Below, in pieces: positions 33,542-41,908 of a DNA stretch of 41,908 bases. The DNA comes from Bacteroidota bacterium. Lineage in GTDB: Bacteria; Bacteroidota; Bacteroidia; AKYH767-A; OLB10. Location of the stretch: the NCBI GenBank assembly GCA_024643795.1, contig JAHEMF010000010.1, positions 1 to 41,908 on the forward strand, written 5' to 3'. Made by a program: the position numbers and the translations under genes. A model generated the notes under the pieces. That model saw nothing but the letters and a program-made list of their open reading frames with translations, made no database searches and was not told the origin of the DNA. Position 1 is the first letter of the stretch. The number at the start of each line of letters is the position of its first letter.

Positions 33542-34375
33542 ATGAGATCTTTAATTAGTGCAGTAGCATTTATTATATGCTGTCTGCTGTCATTACAAGC
33601 ATTTTCACAGGAATTTATTTTCCCTTCCGGAGCCCAGGCACAGGGTTTGGCAGGCTGCATTGTTCTGACAGATCACTTTGCTGCAGAATCACTGTCCCCA
33701 CTGGCGCTGCAAAATGTAACTTCATTATCGGTAAGTACAACAGTAGAAAATAAATACCTGTTGCCTGAATTAATGTCAAGGTCTGTTGTGTTAGCTACAC
33801 CCCTTACACGTGGATCAATTGCATGTTCGTTCTCACGTTTTGGAGGCGAACATTATTCCAACAACCTGCTTTCGGTAAGCATCTGCAAACCACTAACTGA
33901 AAAAGTTGAAGCCGGTATTTCGCTGAAATATATTTCAGAAGATTTTTCAGATAACTATGAAGGTACTTCAGCTTCGGTTGGTGCGCTGGCGATGAGTTTT
34001 CCACTGTCGGCAAACATAAGCGGTGCATTTCAAATTGTGAATCCGTTTAATGTTTTTGCTTCCGGCAATGGTGACCTGAGAAAATTCAGGAAGATCATGT
34101 CAGCTATTTCATATGATGGAACCACATGCAGAGTGTCTGCTGCATACAATGCCAAAGCACATGATAAAGGAGAGGCGATCTTCGCTTTCCATTATGTGCC
34201 TCATCCTAGAATCGAATTCAATGCAGGAGTAACATCAGCTGCTCATCTGTTTTGCTTCGGCACCGGTTTATACCTGGGTCAATTCAGATTGGATATTGCC
34301 AGTTCTTATCATTCTAGGTTAGGGTATTCACCTGTAATAACATTAAGCTGGAACAAAAAAGCAGTGCAGCCATGA
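33542..34375 (+). CDS. 277-aa outer-membrane beta-barrel protein, PorV/FadL-like opening, function unknown
   Basis: A signal peptide (1-22, MRSLISAVAFIICCLLSLQA and on) is followed by SGAQAQGLAGCIVLTDHFAA and SLSPLAL. This resembles the start of PorV/PorQ/FadL-type barrels, where a Gly-rich first strand is followed by NPAxL. Alternating hydrophobic and polar residues run to the end, and the last strand is LGYSPVITLSWNKK. It should be an outer-membrane barrel. No family assignment is firm. Its stop overlaps the start of the next gene by four bases, so the two products are made together and may form a complex. Confidence 0.6.
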   Translation: MRSLISAVAFIICCLLSLQAFSQEFIFPSGAQAQGLAGCIVLTDHFAAESLSPLALQNVTSLSVSTTVENKYLLPELMSRSVVLATPLTRGSIACSFSRFGGEHYSNNLLSVSICKPLTEKVEAGISLKYISEDFSDNYEGTSASVGALAMSFPLSANISGAFQIVNPFNVFASGNGDLRKFRKIMSAISYDGTTCRVSAAYNAKAHDKGEAIFAFHYVPHPRIEFNAGVTSAAHLFCFGTGLYLGQFRLDIASSYHSRLGYSPVITLSWNKKAVQP

Positions 34376-36411
34376 TCAGCAGGATAGTTTTATTCATTCT
34401 TGGTTTGTCAGGACAAACATTATTAATGGCCCAAACTGAAATTACCCCTGAAACATTTGAAACAAAAGCAGAGCAGATTGCTGAGGAGAACGAGATAGAG
34501 GATGACGATCTGATTTTTGTACCTGATCTGGAGCAATTACGAAGATCGCCGATAAACCTTAACAAGTGTGATGTTGGTGAACTGTTAACATCAGGGCTGT
34601 TTACTCTCCATCAAGCTGAAATGTTAACTGTTCACATAAAGCAGTGCGGCTGGCTATTGGATGTGGAAGAGCTTCAGGCTATTGATGGATTTGATGTTTC
34701 ATTTATACGGTTCATTAGTCCTTTTATCATGATCAGTGATGCATCATCCATTTTACATCTGTCGTTCCGGGGGGTGGTTGCAAACGGCGATCATACAATA
34801 GTGATGCGGGGAACCACAATACTTGAAAAAAGCCGAGGATTTGCAGATGAAGGTATTAATCATTACCCCGGTACGCGTATGGCCATGCAGTTGAGATACC
34901 GCTTTAATTTCAGAAATAAATTGAAATTTGGCATCACTCTTGAAAATGATGCAGGTGAGAGTTTGTTCACAAGGTCAAACAAGATCGACTTCGCATCATT
35001 TTATTTGTATGGAAGCTTGAACAAATTAGTACATCGTTTAGCAATAGGTGATTTTTCGGTGATGTATGGTCAGGGTCTTGTCATCAATAGTGCAGGCCGG
35101 TCGGGATCACCGGTCTCGGCAACTGACCTGATGTTCTCTGGTACAGGTATCCTCCCATACACATCTGTTAATGAATCGGCGTATTTAAGAGGTCTGGCAG
35201 TATCACTTAATTTCAATAAAGTGATTACCGATGTGTTTGTATCGCACAAAAAAATTGATGGGAATGTAGCATTTGGCAATGATCAATTAACTCCGGTTTA
35301 TTTTACATCGATACTGCAATCGGGATTGCATCGTACGCCCGGTGAGTTGCAGGACCGTAGGTCGGTTGCTGAGTTCTTAACCGGTATTCATTCCAGCATA
35401 TTAGTTAGTAAATTAAAAATAGGTTTAAGTGCTTTGGCTGGAAAATATGACCTGCCACTCATACTTGACCGTAAACCCTATAACCGCTATTATCCTTCAG
35501 GTAGCGGCTTTTATAAAACGGGTATGGATATGAACTTCAGGATCAGAAATGTATACATGTTCGGAGAACTGGCAACATCAGACCTGGAGTCATATTCCGG
35601 TTTAGCCGGATGTTTGGTACAACTTGATAAAAAGATGAGTTGGTCTTTGCAGGTGCGAAAGTATGCGCGATCATTTAACGACAGGTTCACAGCTGTAAAT
35701 GCAAGTGGTGGCAGTGCTAGAAATGAAATGGGTTTGTTCTCAGGATTCACATTTAAACCGGGCATAAGGTGGGAGTTGTCATGCATGATGAATCACTATT
35801 CAAATGAATGGTTGCGATATTCAACCTCGGCACCCGGTTCAGGTTCAGGATATATCTTTTCAATCTTTTACCGTCCCGACAGGTCGCGGGAGATCTATTT
35901 CAGGTATAAGTTAAATCACAAAGAATCAAATTCGCCGGATGCTCAAAAAAATGAAATGTTGACCGATGTTGCCGGTCATCATTACCGGTTCCAATATCAG
36001 ATCCAGTTGAAGCAAAAAATAAAATTGCGCACAAGAGTAGAGTGGAGTAGCATTTATTCTAATAATTTTTCTGAGAAAGGGGTTATGGCTTTTCAGGATC
36101 TGATATATAAGCCATTGATGAAACCGTATAGTTTAACATTCAGATACGTGATGTTCAATACCGATAGTTATCAAACACGGATCTATGCTTATGAGAACGA
36201 TGTGCTGTATTCATATTCCATCCCTGCCTATTATTATCAAGGATATCGGTATTATGTATTGTTGAGATATAAAATCAGGTCGGGATTGGATCTTTGGATC
36301 CGTTATGCCCGCACAAGATATTTCAACAGGAATAGTGTTGGTTCAGGCTATGATGAGATACCGGGGAATAAAAAAACTGAGTTCAAGTGCCAGCTCAGGA
36401 TTCTTTTTTAA
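34372..36411 (+). CDS. 679-aa outer-membrane beta-barrel with N-terminal helix-hairpin-helix module
   Basis: A signal peptide (1-20, ending LLMA) leads to an acidic stretch (35-50) and then two helix-hairpin-helix units (about 60-119; PINLNKCDVGELLTSG and LLDVEELQAIDGFDVSFIRF), similar to ComEA-type HhH. Residues about 125-679 are rich in aromatic beta-strands and end with the terminal Phe typical of outer-membrane barrels (CQLRILF). I recall barrel proteins with an HhH start in other Bacteroidota, usually annotated only by the HhH domain. HhH modules often bind DNA, but this one is exported and may instead be a plug or protein-binding element. It overlaps the upstream barrel gene by four bases and the convergent flavoprotein gene by 17. 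Confidence 0.75.
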   Translation: MISRIVLFILGLSGQTLLMAQTEITPETFETKAEQIAEENEIEDDDLIFVPDLEQLRRSPINLNKCDVGELLTSGLFTLHQAEMLTVHIKQCGWLLDVEELQAIDGFDVSFIRFISPFIMISDASSILHLSFRGVVANGDHTIVMRGTTILEKSRGFADEGINHYPGTRMAMQLRYRFNFRNKLKFGITLENDAGESLFTRSNKIDFASFYLYGSLNKLVHRLAIGDFSVMYGQGLVINSAGRSGSPVSATDLMFSGTGILPYTSVNESAYLRGLAVSLNFNKVITDVFVSHKKIDGNVAFGNDQLTPVYFTSILQSGLHRTPGELQDRRSVAEFLTGIHSSILVSKLKIGLSALAGKYDLPLILDRKPYNRYYPSGSGFYKTGMDMNFRIRNVYMFGELATSDLESYSGLAGCLVQLDKKMSWSLQVRKYARSFNDRFTAVNASGGSARNEMGLFSGFTFKPGIRWELSCMMNHYSNEWLRYSTSAPGSGSGYIFSIFYRPDRSREIYFRYKLNHKESNSPDAQKNEMLTDVAGHHYRFQYQIQLKQKIKLRTRVEWSSIYSNNFSEKGVMAFQDLIYKPLMKPYSLTFRYVMFNTDSYQTRIYAYENDVLYSYSIPAYYYQGYRYYVLLRYKIRSGLDLWIRYARTRYFNRNSVGSGYDEIPGNKKTEFKCQLRILF

Positions 36412-37978
36412 CAAAGGCCGCTGCTGCTTCAGCGCATCGTTCACCATCCATGGCTGCCGACATTATTCCTCCAGCATATCCGGCACCTTCCCCGCAAGGG
36501 TAGAGGCCCATCACATCAGGATGCATCAGTGTATTACGGTCGCGTGGTATCCTCACAGGTGACGAAGTGCGTGATTCTGTTGCCACCAAAATGGCCTCTT
36601 CTGTAACAAAGCCTTTCATCTTTTTTTCGGTGAGTGCTATCCCCTTTTTAAGTGTTTCTGCAACAGCTATTGGTAGCACGTCATTAAGGTCGCAGGGTAT
36701 AACTCCCGGAATATATGAACAAGATGGAAGGGTGGACGATAATTTGTTATTCAAAAAATCAGTGATCCTGATAGCGGGAGCGGTAAGGTCAGATCCTCCT
36801 GCAACAAACGCTTTTTTCTCTACTTCTGATTGATATGCCATAGCACGTAGTGGTCCTAAAGTTGCGAAAGGTTTAAAATCATCTTCATCAACCGAAACCA
36901 CAAATCCTGAATTTGCAAATGGGTTGTTACGTTTGGAAGGTGACCATCCGTTGACCACCAGTTCGCCCGGTGCGGTGGATGCAGTAGTGATGATCCCTCC
37001 CGGACACATGCAAAATGAATACACACCTTTCTCACTCACCTGAACAGCTGTGTTGTAGGCAGCAGGAGGGAGGTTCACAGGCTTGATGCTGCATCGATAT
37101 CTGATGGAGTCGATCAGCTTCTGTGGATGTTCAACTCTCACTCCTAAAGCGAATGGTTTGGCTTCAATGGCAATATCGCTTTCATGTAATAAGGAATAAA
37201 TATCGCGTGCCGAATGTCCCGTAGCAAGTATCAAAGCTTTGCACTTATGATTTAATGGTGTTCCGGTTTCTCTCAAGGCTTTTACCACTACCTGTTTCAA
37301 CCCACCGGAGTCAAATTGGATGCCTGTTAAACGGTGGCCAAAATGTATTTCACCACCATGGTCCAGGATACATTGTCTTATGTTTTCTATAATGCCCGGT
37401 AATTTGTTGGTGCCAATATGTGGATGAGCATCAACTTTAATGTCATGTGATGCACCAAACTGAATAAAGCAATCCAGTAATTTTGATATCTGCTCTTTGG
37501 AGCCCGACCGTGTATATAGTTTACCATCAGAATAAGTACCTGCACCCCCTTCACCAAAACAATAATTGGAGTCATTATTCACTATCCGGTCGCGGTTAAG
37601 AATGGCAAGATCTCTTCTACGGTCGCGAACCATTTTTCCACGTTCAAAAATAACAGGTTTTACTCCCAGCTCAAGAAGTTTTAGTGCTGCGAATAATCCG
37701 GCCGGACCGGCACCAATTATAACAACCTCGTGACCGGATGATACGTTTTGAAATGATCTTGTAATGTTAACCTCCTCAAGGATGTCATTACCTGTTGTAA
37801 ATTGAACCTTCAATACAAAAACCGGGCGCTTGCTACGTGAATCTATCGATCTTTTTAGGATCCGATATCGTTTAATATCGGAAACCTGCAAACCCTGTGA
37901 TGAAGCGATCTTCTGTAATAAGAAATTTTCACCGGCCACTTCTTCAGGTGGCAGGGTGAGTTCAAGAATTTTGATCAT
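36395..37978 (-). CDS. COG2509-type FAD-dependent oxidoreductase, substrate unknown
   Basis: The 527-aa product has an N-terminal domain of about 90 residues without a recognised fold name, then the FAD dinucleotide loop VVIIGAGPAGLFAALKLLELG and ERGKMVRDRRRD. Further blocks are NYCFGEGGAGTYSDGKLYTR, ALILATGHSARDIY, SFCMCPGGIITTAST and GLYPCGEGAGYAGGIMSAAMDG. These match the uncharacterised FAD-dependent dehydrogenases of COG2509. No partner gene identifies the substrate. Its 3' end overlaps the HhH-barrel gene by 17 bases in the opposite direction. It lies ten bases downstream of porT on the same strand. Confidence 0.9.
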   Translation of the reverse strand: MIKILELTLPPEEVAGENFLLQKIASSQGLQVSDIKRYRILKRSIDSRSKRPVFVLKVQFTTGNDILEEVNITRSFQNVSSGHEVVIIGAGPAGLFAALKLLELGVKPVIFERGKMVRDRRRDLAILNRDRIVNNDSNYCFGEGGAGTYSDGKLYTRSGSKEQISKLLDCFIQFGASHDIKVDAHPHIGTNKLPGIIENIRQCILDHGGEIHFGHRLTGIQFDSGGLKQVVVKALRETGTPLNHKCKALILATGHSARDIYSLLHESDIAIEAKPFALGVRVEHPQKLIDSIRYRCSIKPVNLPPAAYNTAVQVSEKGVYSFCMCPGGIITTASTAPGELVVNGWSPSKRNNPFANSGFVVSVDEDDFKPFATLGPLRAMAYQSEVEKKAFVAGGSDLTAPAIRITDFLNNKLSSTLPSCSYIPGVIPCDLNDVLPIAVAETLKKGIALTEKKMKGFVTEEAILVATESRTSSPVRIPRDRNTLMHPDVMGLYPCGEGAGYAGGIMSAAMDGERCAEAAAAFVKKES

Positions 37979-37987
37979 GCAATGACT

Positions 37988-38737
37988 TTACTCGAAAGTA
38001 AAAGAAATCAGGAATGTTTTCGAACGTAATGACTCAAGTGATGAGCTGAAGATCTTTGGATCGTCGACCAGCAAGTTGTTAAGTCCGTTGTACATTTTTA
38101 TCTCAGGTGAGAATTTGAATCGTTCCAAATAAAAATCAAAACCAAAGCCGATCTCATAGCCATAATCCTGGCGTTTGAGTTTTACAAATTCTTTGTCTTT
38201 GTTCTCAACTTTGGCCTGTGATACCATATCTAAACTATACTTGAATCCACCTATCACATACACCCTGTAATTGTTAACCCGGTTCGATTTGAACTTTACC
38301 AATAGCGGGAATTGAAGGTAGGTACTTTCAATTTCTTTAGTAGTAGTACCAACAGGGGTCCCGTTATCATAAAACGTATAATCAACATTTCTTCCGGAGA
38401 AGGCAAGGTCAGGCACAAATCTGAGATCGAAATTTTCACTTAATCTTAGGTTAGCGATGATACCCAGGTTGAAACCTGACTGCTTTACTGCTTCGGCAAC
38501 ATATAATGAGTCGATCTGGTTGAATTCCGGTATGCGGGTAAGTTTGAATGTAGAGGTGTTTAATCCAAGGAGGAAACCAAAATGGATCTTTTGCTGATCG
38601 TATTTTGGAAGGTTCTTAACTTTCTGGCGTTGAGCTCGTGATTCAGTTGATGACAAAGCCAATGTTACCACAACCAGCAATAACATTGTGATGATACGAG
38701 ATAGGGAAGGCGATATTTTATTGATACTCTGATTCAT
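37988..38737 (-). CDS. porT: PorT/SprT, T9SS and gliding-associated outer-membrane barrel
   Basis: The 249-aa product has a signal peptide (1-36, ending SRAQ) and a small beta-barrel: IHFGFLLGLNTSTFKLT, FNLGIIANLRLSENFDLRFVPDLAF, TYLQFPLLVKFKSNRVNN, YVIGGFKYSLDM and GYEIGFGFDFYLERFKFSPEIK, ending in SFTFE. These blocks and the position directly after menG/ubiE are typical of PorT (SprT), which is needed for secretion by the T9SS. The ATG lies two bases past the upstream stop, so it is probably coupled to menG. Together with PorX and three CTD cargo proteins it gives the window a clear T9SS theme. Confidence 0.9.
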   Translation of the reverse strand: MNQSINKISPSLSRIITMLLLVVVTLALSSTESRAQRQKVKNLPKYDQQKIHFGFLLGLNTSTFKLTRIPEFNQIDSLYVAEAVKQSGFNLGIIANLRLSENFDLRFVPDLAFSGRNVDYTFYDNGTPVGTTTKEIESTYLQFPLLVKFKSNRVNNYRVYVIGGFKYSLDMVSQAKVENKDKEFVKLKRQDYGYEIGFGFDFYLERFKFSPEIKMYNGLNNLLVDDPKIFSSSLESLRSKTFLISFTFE

Positions 38738-38739
38738 TA

Positions 38740-39498
38740 TTATTTAACTACTTCTTTGATACCAGTATAAATAGAAGCGATGCCAAAGGTAAGGGCTTTT
38801 TGTTTACAATCACTGAAACCGGCATCCTGCATCTTTTGAAGGAATGCCTCCCCATCAGGGAATTGCCGCACCGATTCCGGTAAATAGCTGTATGCCGACC
38901 GGTCTTTGGATACCAGCTTGCCTACCAGAGGTAAGATATGGTCAAAATAAAGCCAATAGATATTTTTAAACGGAAATTTCGTTGGTTTTGAGAATTCCAG
39001 CACCATCACCATGCCACCGGGTGCAAGTACTCTTCTCATTTCAGATAATCCTTTATCAAGGTTTTCAAAGTTCCTGACTCCAAACGCAACGGTAACCGCG
39101 TCAAATTTATTGTCTTCAAATGGAATAGATTCTGAATCGGCTTTTTGTAACGTGATGAGTTCTGACAACCCTGCTTTTTGGATCTTCTCTCTTCCAACAT
39201 CAAGCATCTTGGCTGATATATCTATTCCGGTGACTGAGCCAGGGTTTAAAGAAGTGCTTGAGATTGCAAAGTCGGCGGTACCGGTAGCTACATCCAAAAT
39301 AGCATCTGGTTTTTGTTCAGCCAGAATTTTCATAGCTTTCTTTCTCCACCTTTTGTCTATACCCAGTGAAAGTATCCTGTTCAACAGATCATATTTACCT
39401 GAAATATTGTCGAACATGATCTCAACTTCTTCCTTCTTTGATTTGCCTTCAATATGATAAGGTGAAACAGGTTGGTTATGTTGTAAACTATCTTTCAA
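38740..39498 (-). CDS. ubiE: MenG/UbiE, demethylmenaquinone C-methyltransferase
   Basis: The 252-aa enzyme shows VEIMFDNISGKYDLLNRILSLGIDKRWR, the SAM-binding motif ILDVATGTADFAI and DAVTVAFGVRNFENLDKGLSEMRRVL, then VLEFSKPTKFPF, all of the UbiE/COQ5 family. In menaquinone-using Bacteroidota it performs the last methylation. The start is TTG at 39496-39498; the next in-frame ATG (the M of IMFDN) would cut into conserved sequence. It lies 16 bases after trkH and two bases before porT. Confidence 0.95.
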   Translation of the reverse strand: MKDSLQHNQPVSPYHIEGKSKKEEVEIMFDNISGKYDLLNRILSLGIDKRWRKKAMKILAEQKPDAILDVATGTADFAISSTSLNPGSVTGIDISAKMLDVGREKIQKAGLSELITLQKADSESIPFEDNKFDAVTVAFGVRNFENLDKGLSEMRRVLAPGGMVMVLEFSKPTKFPFKNIYWLYFDHILPLVGKLVSKDRSAYSYLPESVRQFPDGEAFLQKMQDAGFSDCKQKALTFGIASIYTGIKEVVK

Positions 39499-39514
39499 TT
39501 TATAAGTTTGATTT

Positions 39515-41326
39515 CTATCCTACCATGAAATGCGCATCCGGATACTTGTAATCTACTGAGATCACCCGTTTGCTCAGTGCAATGGCAAGCGTAAGTGTGC
39601 CTATCCGTCCAACGAACATGGAAACAATGATGAGGATCTTAGAGTTTATGGCAAGTTCGGAAGTTATACCGGTGGTAAGTCCTACCGTTGCAAATGCCGA
39701 TACTTCTTCGAATAAGAGATTCAACACATCAATACCGGGTTCAAATACTGTGAGCAGGAATGTTGCAATGAAGATAAATGAAGCTGAGAATATAAAAATG
39801 GAGAATGCCTTGTTAAGGATATCCCATTCCAGATTATGTTTGAATAGTTCAAGATTCTTCTTACCACGGATGGTTGCAAAAGCTGAAAGGATAATAATGG
39901 TGAAAGTACTGGTTTTGATTCCACCACCTGTTGAACCGGATGATGCTCCTATGAACATCAGGAATATCATAAGTATGAGTGTTGGGACTTGAAGGACACC
40001 TATATCAACAGTATTAAAACCGGTTGTTCTGCAAGTAACGGATTGGAAAATTGAAGTGATCCCCATTTCGGCCCCTCTATAACCTTGCATGCTATTATCT
40101 TTTTCGAGCCAGTAAAAAATAGCAGCACCAAAAATTATTAAGATTATAGAAGTATACAGAGAGATCTGACTACTTAGGCGGTATTTTTTCCATGGCAGGC
40201 GCATACGTTCACGCATTGCACGAATGCCGAATACATCTCTGATGGTACTGAATCCCAGGCTACCAAAGAAAATTAGTGCAGCAAATGCCAGATGTAAAAC
40301 GAATGAACCTTTGATATAGGTCTCAGTTAATCCATTGGTGAATAACGAGAACCCGGCATTGTTGAACGCTGAGATAGAGTGGAAGATGGAAAAGAAAACT
40401 TTTTGTCTTGTTGATGCAAATTCTATGGAAGGATCCCATAGTGAGAAGATGGTGATAGCCCCTATAGTTTCGATAAGGAAAGAAAGAAATATGATCTGAC
40501 GGAGCAGCGACTTTGCATCAAACAGGGAACCCGAGCTGAAATAATCTTTCATCATAGAGTGATGCTTGATGCTGGTACCTTTAGAATAGAATGAGGCAAA
40601 GAATGTTGCAAAAGATATCATATTCAAGCCGCCAAGCTGAATAAGAAACAAGATCACCAGCTGTCCTTTATAAGAAAAGAAAGTGGCGGTGTCTACTATT
40701 ATAAGTCCTGTAACACAGCTGGCACTTGTAGATGTGAATAAAGCAGTGAGAAAATCGGCGCCATATCCGTTAACGGTCATTTCCGGCATCATTAACAATA
40801 TTGCCCCTGAAAGGATCAATATTACAAATGAGAAAATGAACATGGATGACGGTTCAAGTTTTATAGAATCTAAGAAAGTACTCGCTTTTGCAAGGTCAAT
40901 GATCAATAGTACCAGCAGAATAAACTGTAGTATAAGGTGGTATGCCGAGATAAATCCACCATATCCCATAGCCATCATAAGGCTTCTTACAACCGGCTTA
41001 TTAAATATGAGCGTGCTGAGAGCTTCAAGAAGTAATAGGATTACCAACGCCAGTTCAAGCCAGGTACTTTTTATGAATTTGGCCGGTTCAAAAGTGTAAA
41101 GGAAGCGAATGGTATAGTTAAGAATGTAGAAACCGAACAGGAACTTCATTAAAAAGATCTCTACGGTCCGGTTCTCATCAGTTTGCGGAAATCCTATGCT
41201 GTAAACCAGTACACCAATGGCAAGAAATGCCACAATAAAACTTTGTATCCTGAATAGGAGAAGTACAGTGTCTTTACTACCAAATATCCTGAGATTTACC
41301 TTCTCACGGAAGGAGTCTATTGACAT
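39515..41326 (-). CDS. TrkH/KtrB-family potassium uptake membrane subunit
   Basis: The 603-aa membrane protein has four filter loops with the key Gly of each repeat: SASCVTGL, SAFNNAGFS, SVTCRTTGFNTV and SAFATVGLTTGI. Compared with bacterial KtrB, an N-terminal part of about 160 residues with several further hydrophobic segments (about 25-150) is added. The C-terminal repeat ends with FVGRIGTLTLAIALS. It should conduct potassium driven by the membrane potential and needs a TrkA/KtrA-type regulator, which is not encoded in this window. Start ATG 41324-41326 lies two bases past the upstream stop. Confidence 0.93.
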   Translation of the reverse strand: MSIDSFREKVNLRIFGSKDTVLLLFRIQSFIVAFLAIGVLVYSIGFPQTDENRTVEIFLMKFLFGFYILNYTIRFLYTFEPAKFIKSTWLELALVILLLLEALSTLIFNKPVVRSLMMAMGYGGFISAYHLILQFILLVLLIIDLAKASTFLDSIKLEPSSMFIFSFVILILSGAILLMMPEMTVNGYGADFLTALFTSTSASCVTGLIIVDTATFFSYKGQLVILFLIQLGGLNMISFATFFASFYSKGTSIKHHSMMKDYFSSGSLFDAKSLLRQIIFLSFLIETIGAITIFSLWDPSIEFASTRQKVFFSIFHSISAFNNAGFSLFTNGLTETYIKGSFVLHLAFAALIFFGSLGFSTIRDVFGIRAMRERMRLPWKKYRLSSQISLYTSIILIIFGAAIFYWLEKDNSMQGYRGAEMGITSIFQSVTCRTTGFNTVDIGVLQVPTLILMIFLMFIGASSGSTGGGIKTSTFTIIILSAFATIRGKKNLELFKHNLEWDILNKAFSIFIFSASFIFIATFLLTVFEPGIDVLNLLFEEVSAFATVGLTTGITSELAINSKILIIVSMFVGRIGTLTLAIALSKRVISVDYKYPDAHFMVG

Positions 41327-41328
41327 GG

Positions 41329-41908
41329 TCAGGAGTTTTTTGTTTCGTTGAGAGGTAACTTTAGTGATTGGGCTTCACGCATCAACTGTTGCCTGTTTAC
41401 AGGAGCTACCCCTACCGTTTCACATACCAGTCCGCCTGCAAGGTTGGAAAGTCCTGCGATCGCTTCTTTCGGTAGTCCTGCCGCTAATCCAAGTGATGCT
41501 ACACTTATAACAGTATCGCCGGCACCTGACACATCTGAAATGTCACGTATATGAGCAGGGATCAAACTATATGTTTCTTTGTCACAAATAAATACACCTG
41601 CCTCTGACAAAGTGATCATAACCAAAGCGTGTTCATTCCTGCTAATGAGTTCAAGAGCTGCATTATGAATACCGGTTATGTCACCCTTTTCCAATTCAAG
41701 TTTCAGGCCCATCTTTAACTCAATAAAGTTTGGCTTGAACAACTGAACATTTTTATAAGTAAGGAAATTCTTCTTTTTGGGATCAACGGTAACAGGTATA
41801 TTCAACTTGTTAGCATGCGAAATAATTTCATGTATCACCTGCTCACTCAATATTCCTTTGTCATAATCCTCCATGATAATCACATCCGGCGATTCATCTT
41901 TACAGATG
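41329..41908 (-). CDS. PfkB-family sugar kinase, HldE domain 1-like heptose-7-phosphate kinase, 5' end cut off
   Basis: Only the C-terminal 193 codons are present; the frame is open to the right edge and continues beyond it. Visible blocks are SPDVIIMEDYDKGIL, PVTVDPKKKNF, FKPNFIELK and the PfkB signature DVSGAGDTVISVASLGLAAG, whose GAGD holds the catalytic Asp. The EDYDKGIL and VDPK...NF pattern is typical of the kinase domain (HldE-N/RfaE1) that phosphorylates D-glycero-D-manno-heptose 7-phosphate for lipopolysaccharide or surface-glycan heptose. No nucleotidyltransferase domain follows, so this is the kinase-only form. It sits two bases upstream of trkH. Confidence 0.85.
   Translation of the reverse strand, partial: ICKDESPDVIIMEDYDKGILSEQVIHEIISHANKLNIPVTVDPKKKNFLTYKNVQLFKPNFIELKMGLKLELEKGDITGIHNAALELISRNEHALVMITLSEAGVFICDKETYSLIPAHIRDISDVSGAGDTVISVASLGLAAGLPKEAIAGLSNLAGGLVCETVGVAPVNRQQLMREAQSLKLPLNETKNS

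Noticed and set aside
39570-39992. 140-aa reading frame opposite trkH, and similar long antisense frames over lpxC, aroB, obgE and adk
   Set aside because: Each lies antisense to a clearly recognisable gene, has no family motif and a Ser/Ile-rich composition typical of shadow frames.
1-41908. tRNA or rRNA genes, prophage, toxin-antitoxin or restriction genes
   Set aside because: Looked for by eye for T-loop-like sequences and typical protein motifs on both strands; none found, though a covariance search was not possible.

Overview
The window is chromosomal DNA from a member of the Bacteroidota, probably a free-living, type IX secretion (T9SS) lineage rather than a gut Bacteroides. The evidence is a fused LpxC-FabZ enzyme, a DAHP synthase-chorismate mutase fusion, the T9SS proteins PorX and PorT, three secreted proteins with T9SS C-terminal sorting domains, one clear TAnnTTTG promoter box, and few strong Shine-Dalgarno sites. 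I cannot name the genus. I saw no tRNA, rRNA, CRISPR array, transposase or prophage gene.

Left part (1-12.7 kb): the 5' end of a LolC/E-type permease gene, a NamZ-type muramidase lipoprotein, then two very large tandem paralogues (1617 and 1325 aa). Each has a LamG-like fold, an unassigned enzyme-like core, a carbohydrate-binding-like module, Ig-like and Fn3 repeats and a type A sorting domain. A 147-aa protein that is almost only a type B sorting domain follows, then two small unassigned genes. This is the accessory and most novel part.

Middle (12.8-28.3 kb): a lipid A operon (HD hydrolase, lpxD, lpxC/fabZ, lpxA, atypical ABC ATPase) runs leftward. It diverges from porX-tsaE-'ald'. Proline dehydrogenase abuts the 'ald' gene stop to stop. 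A tightly coupled shikimate operon (DAHP synthase/chorismate mutase, aroB, aroA) runs rightward and meets a PafA-type phosphatase. A GC-rich interspersed-type repeat and a rhodanese gene follow.

Right part (28.5-41.9 kb): a leftward operon hpt-adk-obgE-PAP2-crcB diverges from purK-purE, where purK carries a frameshift consistent with a 10-nt deletion. Next come a coupled pair of outer-membrane barrel genes, one with an N-terminal helix-hairpin-helix module, then a COG2509 flavoprotein gene and a leftward run of heptose kinase (partial), trkH, menG/ubiE and porT.

Functional links: PorX (regulator) and PorT (T9SS assembly) are encoded with three T9SS cargo genes in the same window. Lipid A synthesis and a partial heptose-kinase-like gene supply the outer membrane. 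The best candidates for undescribed biology are the paralogous giant proteins, the barrel/HhH-barrel pair, the 'alanine dehydrogenase' without two substrate-site residues, and the ABC ATPase without its Q-loop Gln and switch His.
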